DNA of 64,000 nucleotides from Emticicia fluvialis. Its GTDB lineage: Bacteria; Bacteroidota; Bacteroidia; Cytophagales; Spirosomataceae. Every line of letters starts with the position of its first letter. Within the stretch, counting starts at the first letter, position 1. The notes under the pieces are model-generated. The model made no database searches. It was given only the letters and a program-made list of their open reading frames with translations, and was not told where the DNA came from. Made by a program: the position numbers and the translations under genes. This document shows positions 48,904-57,452 of this stretch, in pieces. The DNA lies in assembly GCF_024793945.1 (NCBI RefSeq), contig NZ_JANUSD010000010.1, forward strand, positions 155,727 to 219,726, read 5' to 3'.

Positions 48904-49993
48904 TTAACTTCCCAAGATGCTTCAGCATTCTGATGTGTGAGTCGAGGCCGTTAATGAATGATGCTTTGTCGTTATAGAGTATGCCGTATTCTTCGGCGGT
49001 GCTGCGTACAATAGGCGAAATGTATCGGTAATGCACGTGCGATATATGCGGAAAAAGATGATGTTCAATCTGGTAGTCGAGCCCGCCGATATACCATGAT
49101 AACAGGTAATTTCTACTGGCAAAGTTAGAAGTGGTATTGAGCTGATGAATAGCCCATGAGTTTTCGATATTACCTTTTTCGTCGGGCGATGGCTGGTGCG
49201 CGCCTTCTACCACGTGCGCCAGCTGAAAAATGGTGCTCAGTATCAGCCCTGCTATGGCGTGCATGGTCATGAAACCAATCAGCCACTGGCCAAAGCTCAA
49301 ATTTAAAACCACCATCGGCAAAACACCAATTACCAGAATATAAGCCACTTTGCCAATAAGCAGGCGGAAAATCTCCTTGCGCGGGTACGACTTAACAAGC
49401 CCGGTTTTAGACATCTCGTTATATAAAGCAATTTCTTTGAAGTCTTTCCAGAGAAAAGACAAGGTCATGAGGCTATATAAAAAGAAAGCATAAATATGCT
49501 GAAATCTGTGTATGCGTTTGAGTTTGTCGCTGCACGATAACCGCAGCAGAAACTTGCCGGTGATGTCTTCGTCTACCTCATGAATATTGGTAAACGTATG
49601 ATGCAGGCGGTTGTGTTGTATCTCCCAGTTGTAAACATTACCCCCAAGCAGGTACAAAGAGGCACCAAAGAGGCGGTTGATCCAGTGATGCTCTGAAAAC
49701 GAGCCGTGAATGGCGTCGTGCATTACAGACATACCTACTCCGGCTACACCCACACCCATCAGTATGGTAAGCAGCCACATTTGCCATAAGGTACATTGCC
49801 CACTTAAAATAAGCGCAAAAGAACCCAGGTAAAGAGACAACATACATATTGCCTTTACCATGATTTTTTGTCCGCCTGTTTTCTGAATCTGATTTTCGTG
49901 GAAATAACTATCTACTTTTGAACGCAGAACTGAAAAAAAGAGCGATTTATCCTTATTGAGGAATTTCACTCTGTTGTATTTTGAAGGTTTCAT
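48896..49993 (-). CDS. Fatty acid desaturase (front-end/acyl-CoA type)
   Basis: 365 residues, membrane di-iron desaturase. The His boxes are H92-D-A-I-H96, H128-N-R-L-H-H132 (I-Q-H-N-R-L-H-H-T-F) and the variant Q-I-E-H-H-L-F-P-H-I (about 310), with Gln in place of the first His. Hydrophobic helices lie around 45-90 and 170-270. The Q-x-x-H-H form is typical of front-end and acyl-lipid desaturases acting on long chains. No cytochrome b5 domain. Its stop codon lies inside the octamer repeat array. Confidence 0.93.
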   Translation of the reverse strand: MKPSKYNRVKFLNKDKSLFFSVLRSKVDSYFHENQIQKTGGQKIMVKAICMLSLYLGSFALILSGQCTLWQMWLLTILMGVGVAGVGMSVMHDAIHGSFSEHHWINRLFGASLYLLGGNVYNWEIQHNRLHHTFTNIHEVDEDITGKFLLRLSCSDKLKRIHRFQHIYAFFLYSLMTLSFLWKDFKEIALYNEMSKTGLVKSYPRKEIFRLLIGKVAYILVIGVLPMVVLNLSFGQWLIGFMTMHAIAGLILSTIFQLAHVVEGAHQPSPDEKGNIENSWAIHQLNTTSNFASRNYLLSWYIGGLDYQIEHHLFPHISHVHYRYISPIVRSTAEEYGILYNDKASFINGLDSHIRMLKHLGKLTN

Positions 49994-50122
49994 TAAAGGG
50001 GTTTAATGGGGTTAGGTAGTCCTTTCACAAGGTACTAACTTTCCCCTGAAGAATCTAGTAGTCTAACGCTTAAATGAAAAAAAATATTGTACTTAAGGAA
50101 CTTTTTATTTTTTCATTAGCTT

Positions 50123-51139
50123 TTATAGCGTTATCACGGCCTTTACCAGTTCATGCCCCGACTGCAGCAGGTGTTCAAAACTACCGGCCACGTCTGCAAA
50201 GGCCACGCGGTGGGTTATCCAGGCGTTGGTATCAATGCGGCCTTCTTCCATCCAGTGAATGATATTATTAAAATCTTCCGGCAGGGCATTTCTGCTGGCA
50301 AAAATGGTGAGTTCTCGCCGGTGGAAAAGCGGGTCAAAGAAAGTCATGTCTCCCTGAAACAAGCCTACAAATATAATTTTGCCGCCAAAAGCCGCCATTT
50401 CAAAGGTACGCATCATAGAGCCGGGGTTGCCGGTGGCATCAAAAATGGCCGTGGGCATATCGCCATCCAAGTGCGCTTTAATGGCCTCCAGGCTGTTGTC
50501 TGAGGCCAATACGGTGGCATCAGCCTGCATGGTATTGCTGGCAAAATTCAGGCGGGCCTCGTTTACGTCCAGCATCACCACTTTTGCACCTTTAATTTTG
50601 GCAAACTGCAAACAGGCCAGCCCTATGGGCCCCGCCCCTATTACCAGCACTTTGTCGGCCGTGGTAATTCCTGAACGGTTAACGGCATGGCAGCCAATGC
50701 CCAGGGTTTCAACCAGGGCTAGTTGCTCAAAGTTCAGTTGAGCCGACGCATAAAGTTTGCCGGCAGGCAGTTTCAGGTATTCTGTCATGCCGCCGTCGGT
50801 ATGCACGCCCAGCACCTGCAGGTTTTCGCAGCAATTGGTTTTGCCGTTACGGCAAGACTGGCAATGCCCGCAGTGCAGGTAAGGCTCAACGGCGCAGCGG
50901 TCGCCGGGTTTAACGTTGGTTACAGCAGTGCCGGTTTCTATCACTTCAACTCCCAGCTCATGGCCCAAAATGCGTGGATAAGAGAAAAAAGGCTGCCGAC
51001 CGCGATAAGCGTGGTAATCTGTGCCGCAAATACCTATGCGGTGTACTTTTACAAGGGCCTCGTGTGGTTGTAAGGGAGCAGGCTCGCTCACCAATTGGTA
51101 CTCAAACTTTCCTGCTTCCTGTAAGGTTAATGCTTTCAT
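50123..51139 (-). CDS. Zinc-dependent alcohol/polyol dehydrogenase (MDR)
   Basis: 338 residues. Catalytic Zn ligands are C38, H60 and E61 (I-C-G-T-D, L-G-H-E-L). The structural Zn site is C90, C93, C96, C104. The NAD fold has V-L-V-I-G-A-G-P-I-G-L (about 164-174). It resembles sorbitol or threonine dehydrogenase-like sugar dehydrogenases. An FGGY sugar kinase is upstream on the same strand (244-bp gap), so it probably belongs to sugar or sugar-acid catabolism; the exact substrate is not readable. Confidence 0.92.
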   Translation of the reverse strand: MKALTLQEAGKFEYQLVSEPAPLQPHEALVKVHRIGICGTDYHAYRGRQPFFSYPRILGHELGVEVIETGTAVTNVKPGDRCAVEPYLHCGHCQSCRNGKTNCCENLQVLGVHTDGGMTEYLKLPAGKLYASAQLNFEQLALVETLGIGCHAVNRSGITTADKVLVIGAGPIGLACLQFAKIKGAKVVMLDVNEARLNFASNTMQADATVLASDNSLEAIKAHLDGDMPTAIFDATGNPGSMMRTFEMAAFGGKIIFVGLFQGDMTFFDPLFHRRELTIFASRNALPEDFNNIIHWMEEGRIDTNAWITHRVAFADVAGSFEHLLQSGHELVKAVITL

Positions 51140-51383
51140 TTTTATGTTCGATTCTTTTTTGTTTTCCCTCCTTTTTTTTAGAGAGGGTTGGGCATTTCCT
51201 GATTTTTCAGTAAAATACCCGGGGTGGCCAAGCCACCTGTAATACTTTTTGAATGATTTGAGAAACAGGTTGAGATTCAGTTTTGTACCAAAACACTTGA
51301 AGATGCTGAACTGAATGGTTCAACCCAATCTCTTCATTTATTGGCAGTTTAAATACCCCGATTCTAAATACATTGCGGTAATT

Positions 51384-52751
51384 TTAATAATAACGCTTTA
51401 AACGAATAATCTGCTCGGGTATGGGTTGGGAGTTCCAGTGTTCATGAATAACCAGCGCAGCGCCTAATGCCGATGCCTGCGCAATTTCTGAGGCAAAAAC
51501 CTGCTTGTGAAAAAACGCATCGGCCAGCAGATTCATAAATATTTCGTTTTTAGAGAAACCGCCTTCTACAAAAATCTTGCGTACGCCCTTTCGGCCTATG
51601 GTAAGGCGTAAAGAGGCTATCTGCTGCGCCACCAGGTCTAGCATAAACTGGTGGTAGGCTTCTTCGTACGATTTAAAGAGGTTAATGTTGCGTTCTACAA
51701 AGGGGCTGTCTAGCGTTACGTCGGCTGTTTCGGGGGTGGCCTGTTTGTATTTTTTGCGGAGGTGCATAATCAGGTTGGTATCAAACCTTACCTCTTTATA
51801 ATAATTAACATTTACATTGAAATAATCGGCCAGATGTTTCACCTGCCGTTCATGCTCATTGCCCGCAAAAATTCTGGATGCCTTCACCGGTTTGCCCTCA
51901 TAGTTCAGGTAAGACAGGCAGTCTTTGGCCATTTCGGCAGTGGTAAGCGGCTCTTCGTTAAACGGATTAAGGCTGATGGCCCAGGTACCAGTTGACAGCA
52001 GCACAAACTCTTCGTCAAAAGTACGCAGGTATGGCACCAATGCCGACGAACTATCGTGCACACCTATGCCTATAGCCCGGCCTGTGGCGGTATCTACCAC
52101 TACCTCATTGGTAAGTTTAGGTTTTTGCTGCACCGAATGCAAATGCTCTGCCTCTACCCAGGCGTGGTAATTGTGTTTTTCGAAATCCCAAAGCAGGGTA
52201 TGGCAACCCACGCTGGTGATTTCGGAAACGGGCTGGCCGGTAAACAAAAAGCTACAATACTGTGGCAGATGTAATGAATGACGAATGAGATGAAAAAGCG
52301 AAGGCTTCTGGTTTTTGAGCCAGTATAACTGCATAGCCGAATTGAGCATGCCGAGGTCTGGCGAAGCAGTTTGGCGGTAGATATCGCTTCCGTATTTTTC
52401 TACAAAATCATTACGAAGTGTTTTAGGCAGGGTTTTCAGGTAATTGTATAAGGCTGCCAGGGGTTTTCCGTTGCCGTCAAGGTGTACCAGGCTTGCACCA
52501 TAGGCCGAGAAATTAAGGCCCCTGATATCATAGTTGGGGTTTTCTGACAGGACTTGAAAGCTGTTTTTAATCCAGTTTGTGAGTTGCAGGAGGTCGTCTG
52601 ACGGAAAGCCGTCGTCATCGAGCGATTCATCAAGCTGCACCTGTTCTTCGTGTAGAATCTGATAATTCTGGTCGAAAACGAGTAACTTTTTATTTGTTTT
52701 ACCAATATCAAAAACGGCACAAACCGGAATCGTGGCTTTCTTTTGTGTCAT
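51384..52751 (-). CDS. FGGY-family carbohydrate kinase (rhamnulokinase/fuculokinase-like)
   Basis: 455 residues of the ASKHA fold. The phosphate-1 loop is V-F-D-I-G-K-T-N-K-K (residues 13-22), G-T-W-A-I-S lies at about 262, and the C-terminal F-V-E-G-G-F-S-K-N-E ends with the adenosine region S-A-L-G-A-A. The closest resemblance is the L-rhamnulose/L-fuculose kinase group. It lies upstream of a zinc sugar dehydrogenase on the same strand, but no isomerase or aldolase is in the window, so the sugar is unassigned. Confidence 0.88.
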   Translation of the reverse strand: MTQKKATIPVCAVFDIGKTNKKLLVFDQNYQILHEEQVQLDESLDDDGFPSDDLLQLTNWIKNSFQVLSENPNYDIRGLNFSAYGASLVHLDGNGKPLAALYNYLKTLPKTLRNDFVEKYGSDIYRQTASPDLGMLNSAMQLYWLKNQKPSLFHLIRHSLHLPQYCSFLFTGQPVSEITSVGCHTLLWDFEKHNYHAWVEAEHLHSVQQKPKLTNEVVVDTATGRAIGIGVHDSSSALVPYLRTFDEEFVLLSTGTWAISLNPFNEEPLTTAEMAKDCLSYLNYEGKPVKASRIFAGNEHERQVKHLADYFNVNVNYYKEVRFDTNLIMHLRKKYKQATPETADVTLDSPFVERNINLFKSYEEAYHQFMLDLVAQQIASLRLTIGRKGVRKIFVEGGFSKNEIFMNLLADAFFHKQVFASEIAQASALGAALVIHEHWNSQPIPEQIIRLKRYY

Positions 52752-52953
52752 TGAGTTTTCATTTTTTAAGTTTCCAAAATTAAGAAACAGTTTTAATTAT
52801 TCTTAACAGAACTTGTTTTATTGGGCATGAAGCAACAATATTTTATTACACAGCCACCAAAAAAACACCCGGACTACTTTATACCTAAAAGTAAGCCGGG
52901 CGGGTGGTATAATACTATGAGCAGATTATGCCTAAAAAACACATATTGGGGTG

Positions 52954-53706
52954 CTACTTAAACAATTGAATGGTGTAGTCAAGCAATGACTGATTGCCGT
53001 ATTCGCCATGCCCGGGTATCACAATTTTTGCTTTCGGGTAAGCGGCTTTTACTTTTTCAACCGTGGCCGACCATTCGGCCACGTTGGCGTCGCCCAGATA
53101 ACCTTTGCTGGCATCTATTTCTTTGATGAGGCAGCCACCAAACATGACGTCGTCTGGCGCAAAGTAACCCACTACGTTGTCTTTGGTATGGCCTTCGCCA
53201 AAGAACCTGGCTGTTGCCCGTTTTTTGCCAATTTTCAGGGTCAACAGGTCTTTAAAGCCGTTTTGCGGCACAGGCATTTTGTCTTCCTTTGCCAGCTCAA
53301 TTGTCTTAAAACTGGCATAAGACGGAATGTTATGTTGATGAAACGCATTGAGCCCACCGAGGCAGTCGGTATGAAAATGGGTAGGAATAACCGCGTTTAT
53401 CTGGCAATGTAGCGTTTCTGTAACCCATTTTATGAGTTCTTCGGCGCTTTTGTCTTTAGTGGGTGTGTCAAAAATAATAACCTCATTGCCGTTTCTGACC
53501 ACCAGCCCGTTACAAGGCACATTGCCGAAGTCGTTGGTTTGGTGATACGATACATGCAGGAAAGAATTATCGGCAATCTGGGTAATGATCAGGTCTTTCG
53601 ACTGATACACTTCTTTGGGTTTAAATGCCTTGTTTTTTTGGGCCTGGGTACTAAAAACAAATACCTGTAGTAGTAATAATAAGAATGTTTTTGAAAGGTT
53701 TTTCAT
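52954..53706 (-). CDS. Subclass B1-like metallo-beta-lactamase
   Basis: 250 residues with a signal peptide (about 1-22, ending S-T-Q-A-Q). Zn1 ligands are H110, H112 (H-F-H-T-D-C) and H173 (G-E-G-H-T). Zn2 ligands are D114, C192 (G-G-C-L-I-K) and H233 (P-G-H-G-E). Lys195 corresponds to the B1 substrate-binding Lys. This full set is characteristic of subclass B1 (CcrA/IMP/BlaB type), and the length is normal. Chromosomal, with no mobile gene adjacent. Activity against any beta-lactam cannot be read from the sequence. Confidence 0.93.
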   Translation of the reverse strand: MKNLSKTFLLLLLQVFVFSTQAQKNKAFKPKEVYQSKDLIITQIADNSFLHVSYHQTNDFGNVPCNGLVVRNGNEVIIFDTPTKDKSAEELIKWVTETLHCQINAVIPTHFHTDCLGGLNAFHQHNIPSYASFKTIELAKEDKMPVPQNGFKDLLTLKIGKKRATARFFGEGHTKDNVVGYFAPDDVMFGGCLIKEIDASKGYLGDANVAEWSATVEKVKAAYPKAKIVIPGHGEYGNQSLLDYTIQLFK

Positions 53707-54088
53707 TTTTTCTTCCTGCTGTTAAGAGTGATTTTTTAGGATAAATAGCACGATTTTTTTTGAGCTTACCAAAGGTACAGAAATTTATAGTCAGGCTCAA
53801 AAGACCTGCGAAGAGTTTTTTTTAAAAAATGTGGTGGCTTTTTTGGGTAGGTTTTCAAGCAAAAAAGCGGGGGTGGCTTCGTTTTTTCAGGCTTACCTTG
53901 TATCTTTGCAACACCTGGTTCTGCAAAAAATCTATTGGCATTATAGCCGCGGGCCGAAACGCTTCACCCATCAGGTATGTAAGTACAAATACTCACCTTA
54001 AAAAAATATTAATACTCATTTTTTCTGCAACTTTTGAGTACTTATACCCGTTGTATAGGTAGTACAAACAAAAATTATTCGAAAAAAA
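53707..54088. other. Intergenic region with a candidate promoter
   Basis: Divergent spacer. TATCTTTG at 53901-53908 is an exact -7 match on the plus strand, with a T-rich run but no clear -33 TTTG about 20 nt upstream. Transcription from here would give a long leader of about 170 nt before the small secreted protein gene, or a separate small RNA; I cannot decide. Nothing coding is seen. Confidence 0.45.
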
Positions 54089-54457
54089 ATGAGAACTAAA
54101 ATAAGCACCCTGGTGGTGTTGGCGGCTATGGCCGTTGCATCTACCGCATACGCGCAAAGTAAGGCTTCGCAGCCGGTTAACTATAAACAGCAGAATATGC
54201 TGCTGGCCAAAAAAAGTAAGCAGGCGGAATCGAGCAGGATTGCGATTTCAAACGATTACTCAACCAACCCGTTGGATAATCACCGTAATTACAAAGCACA
54301 TTCAGGTGTCCCTAAAGCCAACAAAGTTGTTTTTGATGTAACACTGGGTAACAGGCACCGAAACTATAAACAAAAGAATTTGCTTACTTCAAACGGCTAT
54401 AAAGAAGCCAACAAGCAAGCGCAGGAAATTGAACGAGAGGAATTGGTTTTGAAGTAA
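54089..54457 (+). CDS. Small secreted protein with internal repeats
   Basis: 122 residues. The signal peptide (1-22) ends A-S-T-A-Y-A-Q. The mature part is basic and hydrophilic with two related segments, V-N-Y-K-Q-Q-N-M-L-L-A-K-K-S-K and R-N-Y-K-Q-K-N-L-L-T, and a second pair, N-H-R-N-Y-K-A-H and R-H-R-N-Y-K-Q-K. It is therefore built from a duplicated motif. No known family recognised; periplasmic or outer-membrane associated by inference. It is followed by its own terminator. Confidence 0.75.
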   Translation: MRTKISTLVVLAAMAVASTAYAQSKASQPVNYKQQNMLLAKKSKQAESSRIAISNDYSTNPLDNHRNYKAHSGVPKANKVVFDVTLGNRHRNYKQKNLLTSNGYKEANKQAQEIEREELVLK

Positions 54458-54487
54458 CAGAGAGTGGTAAGAGAATTGTTCAATAAG

Positions 54488-54518
54488 AAAAGGTAGCCTT
54501 TTAGGTTACCTTTTTTGT
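54488..54518 (+). terminator. Terminator after the small secreted protein
   Basis: AAGGTAGCC / GGTTACCTT stem with a 5-nt loop and a T-run, 31 bp after the stop. Confidence 0.85.
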
Positions 54519-54538
54519 TATCTACTGGTGGGTATGTA

Positions 54539-55048
54539 TTAAAAGTTCAAACCAAACTGAAAACCAAGGGTAAAAGATGCAGGGCGGCCATTACCAAAAC
54601 GCAATGGCAAAGGTAATGCGATGTAATAGCCCGAATGCTTGTTTTTCTTTACTACCTTATTAAGTACGGGTGTAAGCCCATAGCGGCCGGAGGTTTCAAA
54701 GGCTGCCCGGCCGGCAAAAGTATAACCTTTGCCCAGCGCGACCAGCACACCGGGATGAATAAGCAGATTGCTTACCCGGCTGGTGCCTTTTTCGGATAAG
54801 ATAAGGGGGACGATTTCAAGCGAAAAACCTGCTTTGGGGGTTTTCCAGAGGTTAAGACCTACCGGGAAACCCACCACATAGTTGTCTTTAAAGTTAAGGG
54901 TATTCTGCCTGCTGAAAGTAATAACCGGATGAATAACCCCTACATAACCAGTAACACGCGGATACGTTGGCTCTGGTGGTTTGTTCTGCCCGAAAGTAAG
55001 AATGCTACACCATAAAAATAAGGTTGCCAGGTAATGTTTCAATGCCAT
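54539..55048 (-). CDS. Predicted outer-membrane beta-barrel-like protein
   Basis: 169 residues from M-A-L-K-H-Y-L. The signal peptide (about 1-21) ends L-T-F-G-Q. The rest is a series of alternating hydrophobic strands and turns, ending in G-F-Q-F-G-L-N-F with a C-terminal Phe, as in outer-membrane barrels. Unknown function. It lies 61 bp downstream of the ChrB-AraC fusion gene on the same strand and might be its target. Confidence 0.65.
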   Translation of the reverse strand: MALKHYLATLFLWCSILTFGQNKPPEPTYPRVTGYVGVIHPVITFSRQNTLNFKDNYVVGFPVGLNLWKTPKAGFSLEIVPLILSEKGTSRVSNLLIHPGVLVALGKGYTFAGRAAFETSGRYGLTPVLNKVVKKNKHSGYYIALPLPLRFGNGRPASFTLGFQFGLNF

Positions 55049-55109
55049 TGTTTTTGTTTTGATGTGGCACAAAACTAGTTACCGCAGCATTACAGAAATT
55101 GCACGCTTT

Positions 55110-55970
55110 TTACCTATTTGTATCTGGTTTACCTTTACGAAGATTATTTCTGAACGATAGCGGATTTTTACCCGTATGCTGCCTGAACGACCTTGTAAAA
55201 TGGCTCTGGTCTGAAAAGCCCGTCAGATAGGCAATTTCAGTAAGGGTGTAGTCGGTTTGTTGCATCAGGTCTATGGCTTTTTCGATACGCCGTTTGCGTA
55301 TATACTCGCCAAAGTTGAGGTCATCAAAATATTTTGAAAATTCGCGGGAGAGATAGGATGGATTAATGGCCAGCTCTTCTGATATTTTGCGGAGGTCGAA
55401 ACTAAACTGCGCATCAATCTGGTCCTGAATAATGTGTTTCAGTTCTTTTACCCATTCGGGTACTTTCTTTTTGTCGGTCTCTTTCAGCAGGTTCTGATAC
55501 ACTTTGTGCAGCATGTCTTCAAACGGACTATTCTGTAAGTGTTTCTGCTTATACAGATGCGTAGCCCAACTGTAAAGGGCATCATAAATAATATAGCCCT
55601 GCTCAAGCAATTGGTAGTCGTCAGAGATATTGTAAGAAAGGCCCGCCGAAATGGCCATCAGCCCGGCAGACTCATCAGTTAATTCATATCTGTCGGTATC
55701 TGCGCCTCTTACGATATCGGCCATAATACCAACGGCTTTATCCTGAATGTTGTATTTACTGACGATGTAGTCGAAAGTACAGCGGTCATTGTAATGCGTA
55801 AACTCTACCCCCGGGATATCAAAAGGAATAGCATTTAGCTCGACCGACTTCGGAATTACCTCATGAAACGGCACATAGATAAACTCAGCCCGGGTATCTA
55901 CAAATTTCCTGATAAGCCAGGGGCAGGCCAATCGGTCTATTTTGGGTTTTTCGCGGGTTATCCACTTCAT
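55110..55970 (-). CDS. ChrB-type chromate-resistance domain fused to an AraC HTH
   Basis: 286 residues. Residues 1-145 match the C-terminal domain of ChrB (chromate resistance protein): K-W-I-T-R-E-K-P-K-I-D-R-L-A-C-P-W-L-I-R-K, then F-T-H-Y-N-D-R-C-T-F-D and I-V-R-G-A-D-T-D. Residues about 185-280 are an AraC DNA-binding domain with Y-L-S-R-E-F-S-K-Y-F and L-T-E-I-A-Y-L-T-G-F-S-D-Q-S-H-F-T-R-S-F. One uninterrupted frame joins them. No chrA transporter is in the window. Lies upstream of the ArsC/ArsM genes on the same strand side; a metal- or oxyanion-responsive regulator is a reasonable inference. Confidence 0.88.
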   Translation of the reverse strand: MKWITREKPKIDRLACPWLIRKFVDTRAEFIYVPFHEVIPKSVELNAIPFDIPGVEFTHYNDRCTFDYIVSKYNIQDKAVGIMADIVRGADTDRYELTDESAGLMAISAGLSYNISDDYQLLEQGYIIYDALYSWATHLYKQKHLQNSPFEDMLHKVYQNLLKETDKKKVPEWVKELKHIIQDQIDAQFSFDLRKISEELAINPSYLSREFSKYFDDLNFGEYIRKRRIEKAIDLMQQTDYTLTEIAYLTGFSDQSHFTRSFRQHTGKNPLSFRNNLRKGKPDTNR

Positions 55971-56018
55971 AAAATGTGCGTTTTAGGGTAAATGTACGAG
56001 CAACGAAGGCGCACCCTG

Positions 56019-56435
56019 TTAAAGGTTGTTATCTGCAAAATTCTGAAGATACTCTTTTATCAGATTACGTACCCGGCGGAACTCCGCCTTGTTTTCTTCT
56101 TCTGAGGCGCCTTTAAATTTGGATGGGTCCGGAAAATTATGGTGCAACTGCAGCACTGCACCAGGAAAAACCGGACAGCGTTCAAGGGCGTTGTCGCATA
56201 CAGTAATTACGTAGTCGAAATCAATATGAGCGTATTCATCAACATTGTTTGAGGTATGCCCGCTGATATCGATGCCGTCTTCAAGCATGGTGGCTATGGC
56301 GCCCGGGTTTAGCCCATGGGTTTCTACGCCTGCACTGAAAATTTCGGCCTTCCCGGCTGCCAGTTGATTCAGGTATCCGTGGGCTATCTGGCTACGGCAT
56401 GAGTTACCCGTGCATAACACCAGTACTTTCTTCAT
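56019..56435 (-). CDS. arsC: Arsenate reductase, low-molecular-weight phosphatase type
   Basis: 138 residues. The P-loop C8-T-G-N-S-C-R14 (C-x5-R) is at the N-terminus. Cys80 and Cys87 in T-V-C-D-N-A-L-E-R-C-P have the C-x6-C spacing of the thioredoxin-coupled S. aureus-type ArsC redox relay (Cys82/Cys89 there). The late D-P of N-F-P-D-P-S is the general acid. It reduces arsenate to arsenite. It is downstream of arsM on the same strand, with a hairpin doublet between. Confidence 0.93.
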   Translation of the reverse strand: MKKVLVLCTGNSCRSQIAHGYLNQLAAGKAEIFSAGVETHGLNPGAIATMLEDGIDISGHTSNNVDEYAHIDFDYVITVCDNALERCPVFPGAVLQLHHNFPDPSKFKGASEEENKAEFRRVRNLIKEYLQNFADNNL

Positions 56436-56497
56436 TGCGCAAATATTTTGTTTTTATGGCAAGATAAAAATTATGTGGGGCTTTGTATATGCCCCCC

Positions 56498-56543
56498 TAC
56501 GGATTATCAATCCGTAGTACGAAACACGGATTACCAATCCGTG
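56498..56543. repeat. Paired short hairpins between arsM and arsC
   Basis: TACGGATT-atc-AATCCGTA (56498-56516) and CACGGATT-acc-AATCCGTG (56525-56543), 8 bp apart, immediately after the arsM stop. It could attenuate arsM-arsC read-through; it also fits the dispersed doublet type at 10671-10738 and 63253-63298. Confidence 0.55.
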
Positions 56544-56546
56544 ATA

Positions 56547-57392
56547 CTAACAACACCCAGCCCCCGGAGTGCAGCAATTGAGGCCCTCTTTCTCGGCATA
56601 AACCGTTATGCTGAAAATACCCGACGTGCTGTTTCTGAACTCAGCAATTTCTGCCGGGCTCAGGTAATTGGCCAGAATATCGTCAGGCACAATAATAGGC
56701 TTTTCTTTCTGAATTACGATGTTCTGAAAGCCGGAATCTGTAATCATTTGCAGGTACTCATCTTTCTGAATAGCCCCGGCTACGCATCCGGCATACATTT
56801 CGGCGGCCTCTTTCAGTTTTTCGGGCAGGTGGCCAGTCAGTACAATGTCTGAAATACTAAAATGCCCGCCGGGTTTCAGGATACGCTTGATTTCAGCAAA
56901 AACGGCTGCCTTGTTGGGCACCAGGTTAAGCACACAGTTACTCACAACCACATCGGCGCGGTTGTCTCGCAACGGAATATCCTCAATATCTCCCTGACGG
57001 AACTCCACATTGGTATAATTCAGCTTTGCGGCGTTGATACGCGCCTTATCAATCATGGCAGGCGTAAAATCAATACCAATTACGCGGCCGGTTTCTCCGG
57101 TTTCGGCACGCGCCACAAAGCAGTCGTTTCCGGCACCCGAGCCCAGGTCAACCACGGTGTCGCCTTTGCTTATGCGGGCAAACTGCGTGGGCAAACCACA
57201 GCCCAGGCCCAGGTCTGCATCGGTGGTGTAGCCGTTCAGATTCGTATAATCGTCGGCCATGATGTTGTAAACCTCTGTTGAGCAGCCGCCTGCTCCGCAA
57301 CACGAGGCGCGGTTCAGGTCTGCATCCTGCAAGGCAATTTCGCTGTACTTTTCCTGTACCAATTGTTTCAGGTTTTGTTCTGTGTTTGTCAT
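56547..57392 (-). CDS. arsM: Arsenite methyltransferase ArsM
   Basis: 281 residues from M-T-N-T-E-Q-N. SAM-dependent methylation of As(III). The N-terminal motif is S-C-C-G-A-G-G-C. The SAM loop is V-D-L-G-S-G-A-G-N-D-C (about 82-92), with D-I-E-D-I-P-L and V-V-S-N-C-V-L-N-L in the central sheet. Candidate As-binding Cys are in G-L-G-C-G-L-P, S-N-C-V and Y-A-G-C-V. The C-terminus is Cys-rich (N-C-C-T-P-G-A-G-C-C), an extra thiol set seen in some ArsM proteins. It lies downstream of arsR and just after a second ArsR-like operator. Confidence 0.95.
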   Translation of the reverse strand: MTNTEQNLKQLVQEKYSEIALQDADLNRASCCGAGGCSTEVYNIMADDYTNLNGYTTDADLGLGCGLPTQFARISKGDTVVDLGSGAGNDCFVARAETGETGRVIGIDFTPAMIDKARINAAKLNYTNVEFRQGDIEDIPLRDNRADVVVSNCVLNLVPNKAAVFAEIKRILKPGGHFSISDIVLTGHLPEKLKEAAEMYAGCVAGAIQKDEYLQMITDSGFQNIVIQKEKPIIVPDDILANYLSPAEIAEFRNSTSGIFSITVYAEKEGLNCCTPGAGCC

Positions 57393-57415
57393 TGTTAGAT
57401 TAAGTTTTATGATGT

Positions 57416-57435
57416 ATGACGTAAACATACGACAA
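57416..57435. promoter_or_regulatory. Second ArsR-like operator, ahead of arsM
   Basis: ATGACGTA-AACA-TACGACAA resembles the perfect palindrome at 57806-57825 (6 of 8 arm positions pair). It lies between arsR and arsM and may give arsM its own regulation. Confidence 0.55.
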
Positions 57436-57452
57436 ATATGTGCAAAAAATTT

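Noticed and set aside
53829..54062. 77-codon plus-strand frame upstream of the small secreted protein
   Set aside because: It overlaps the candidate -7 element and shows no domain or sensible start; the residue composition looks random.
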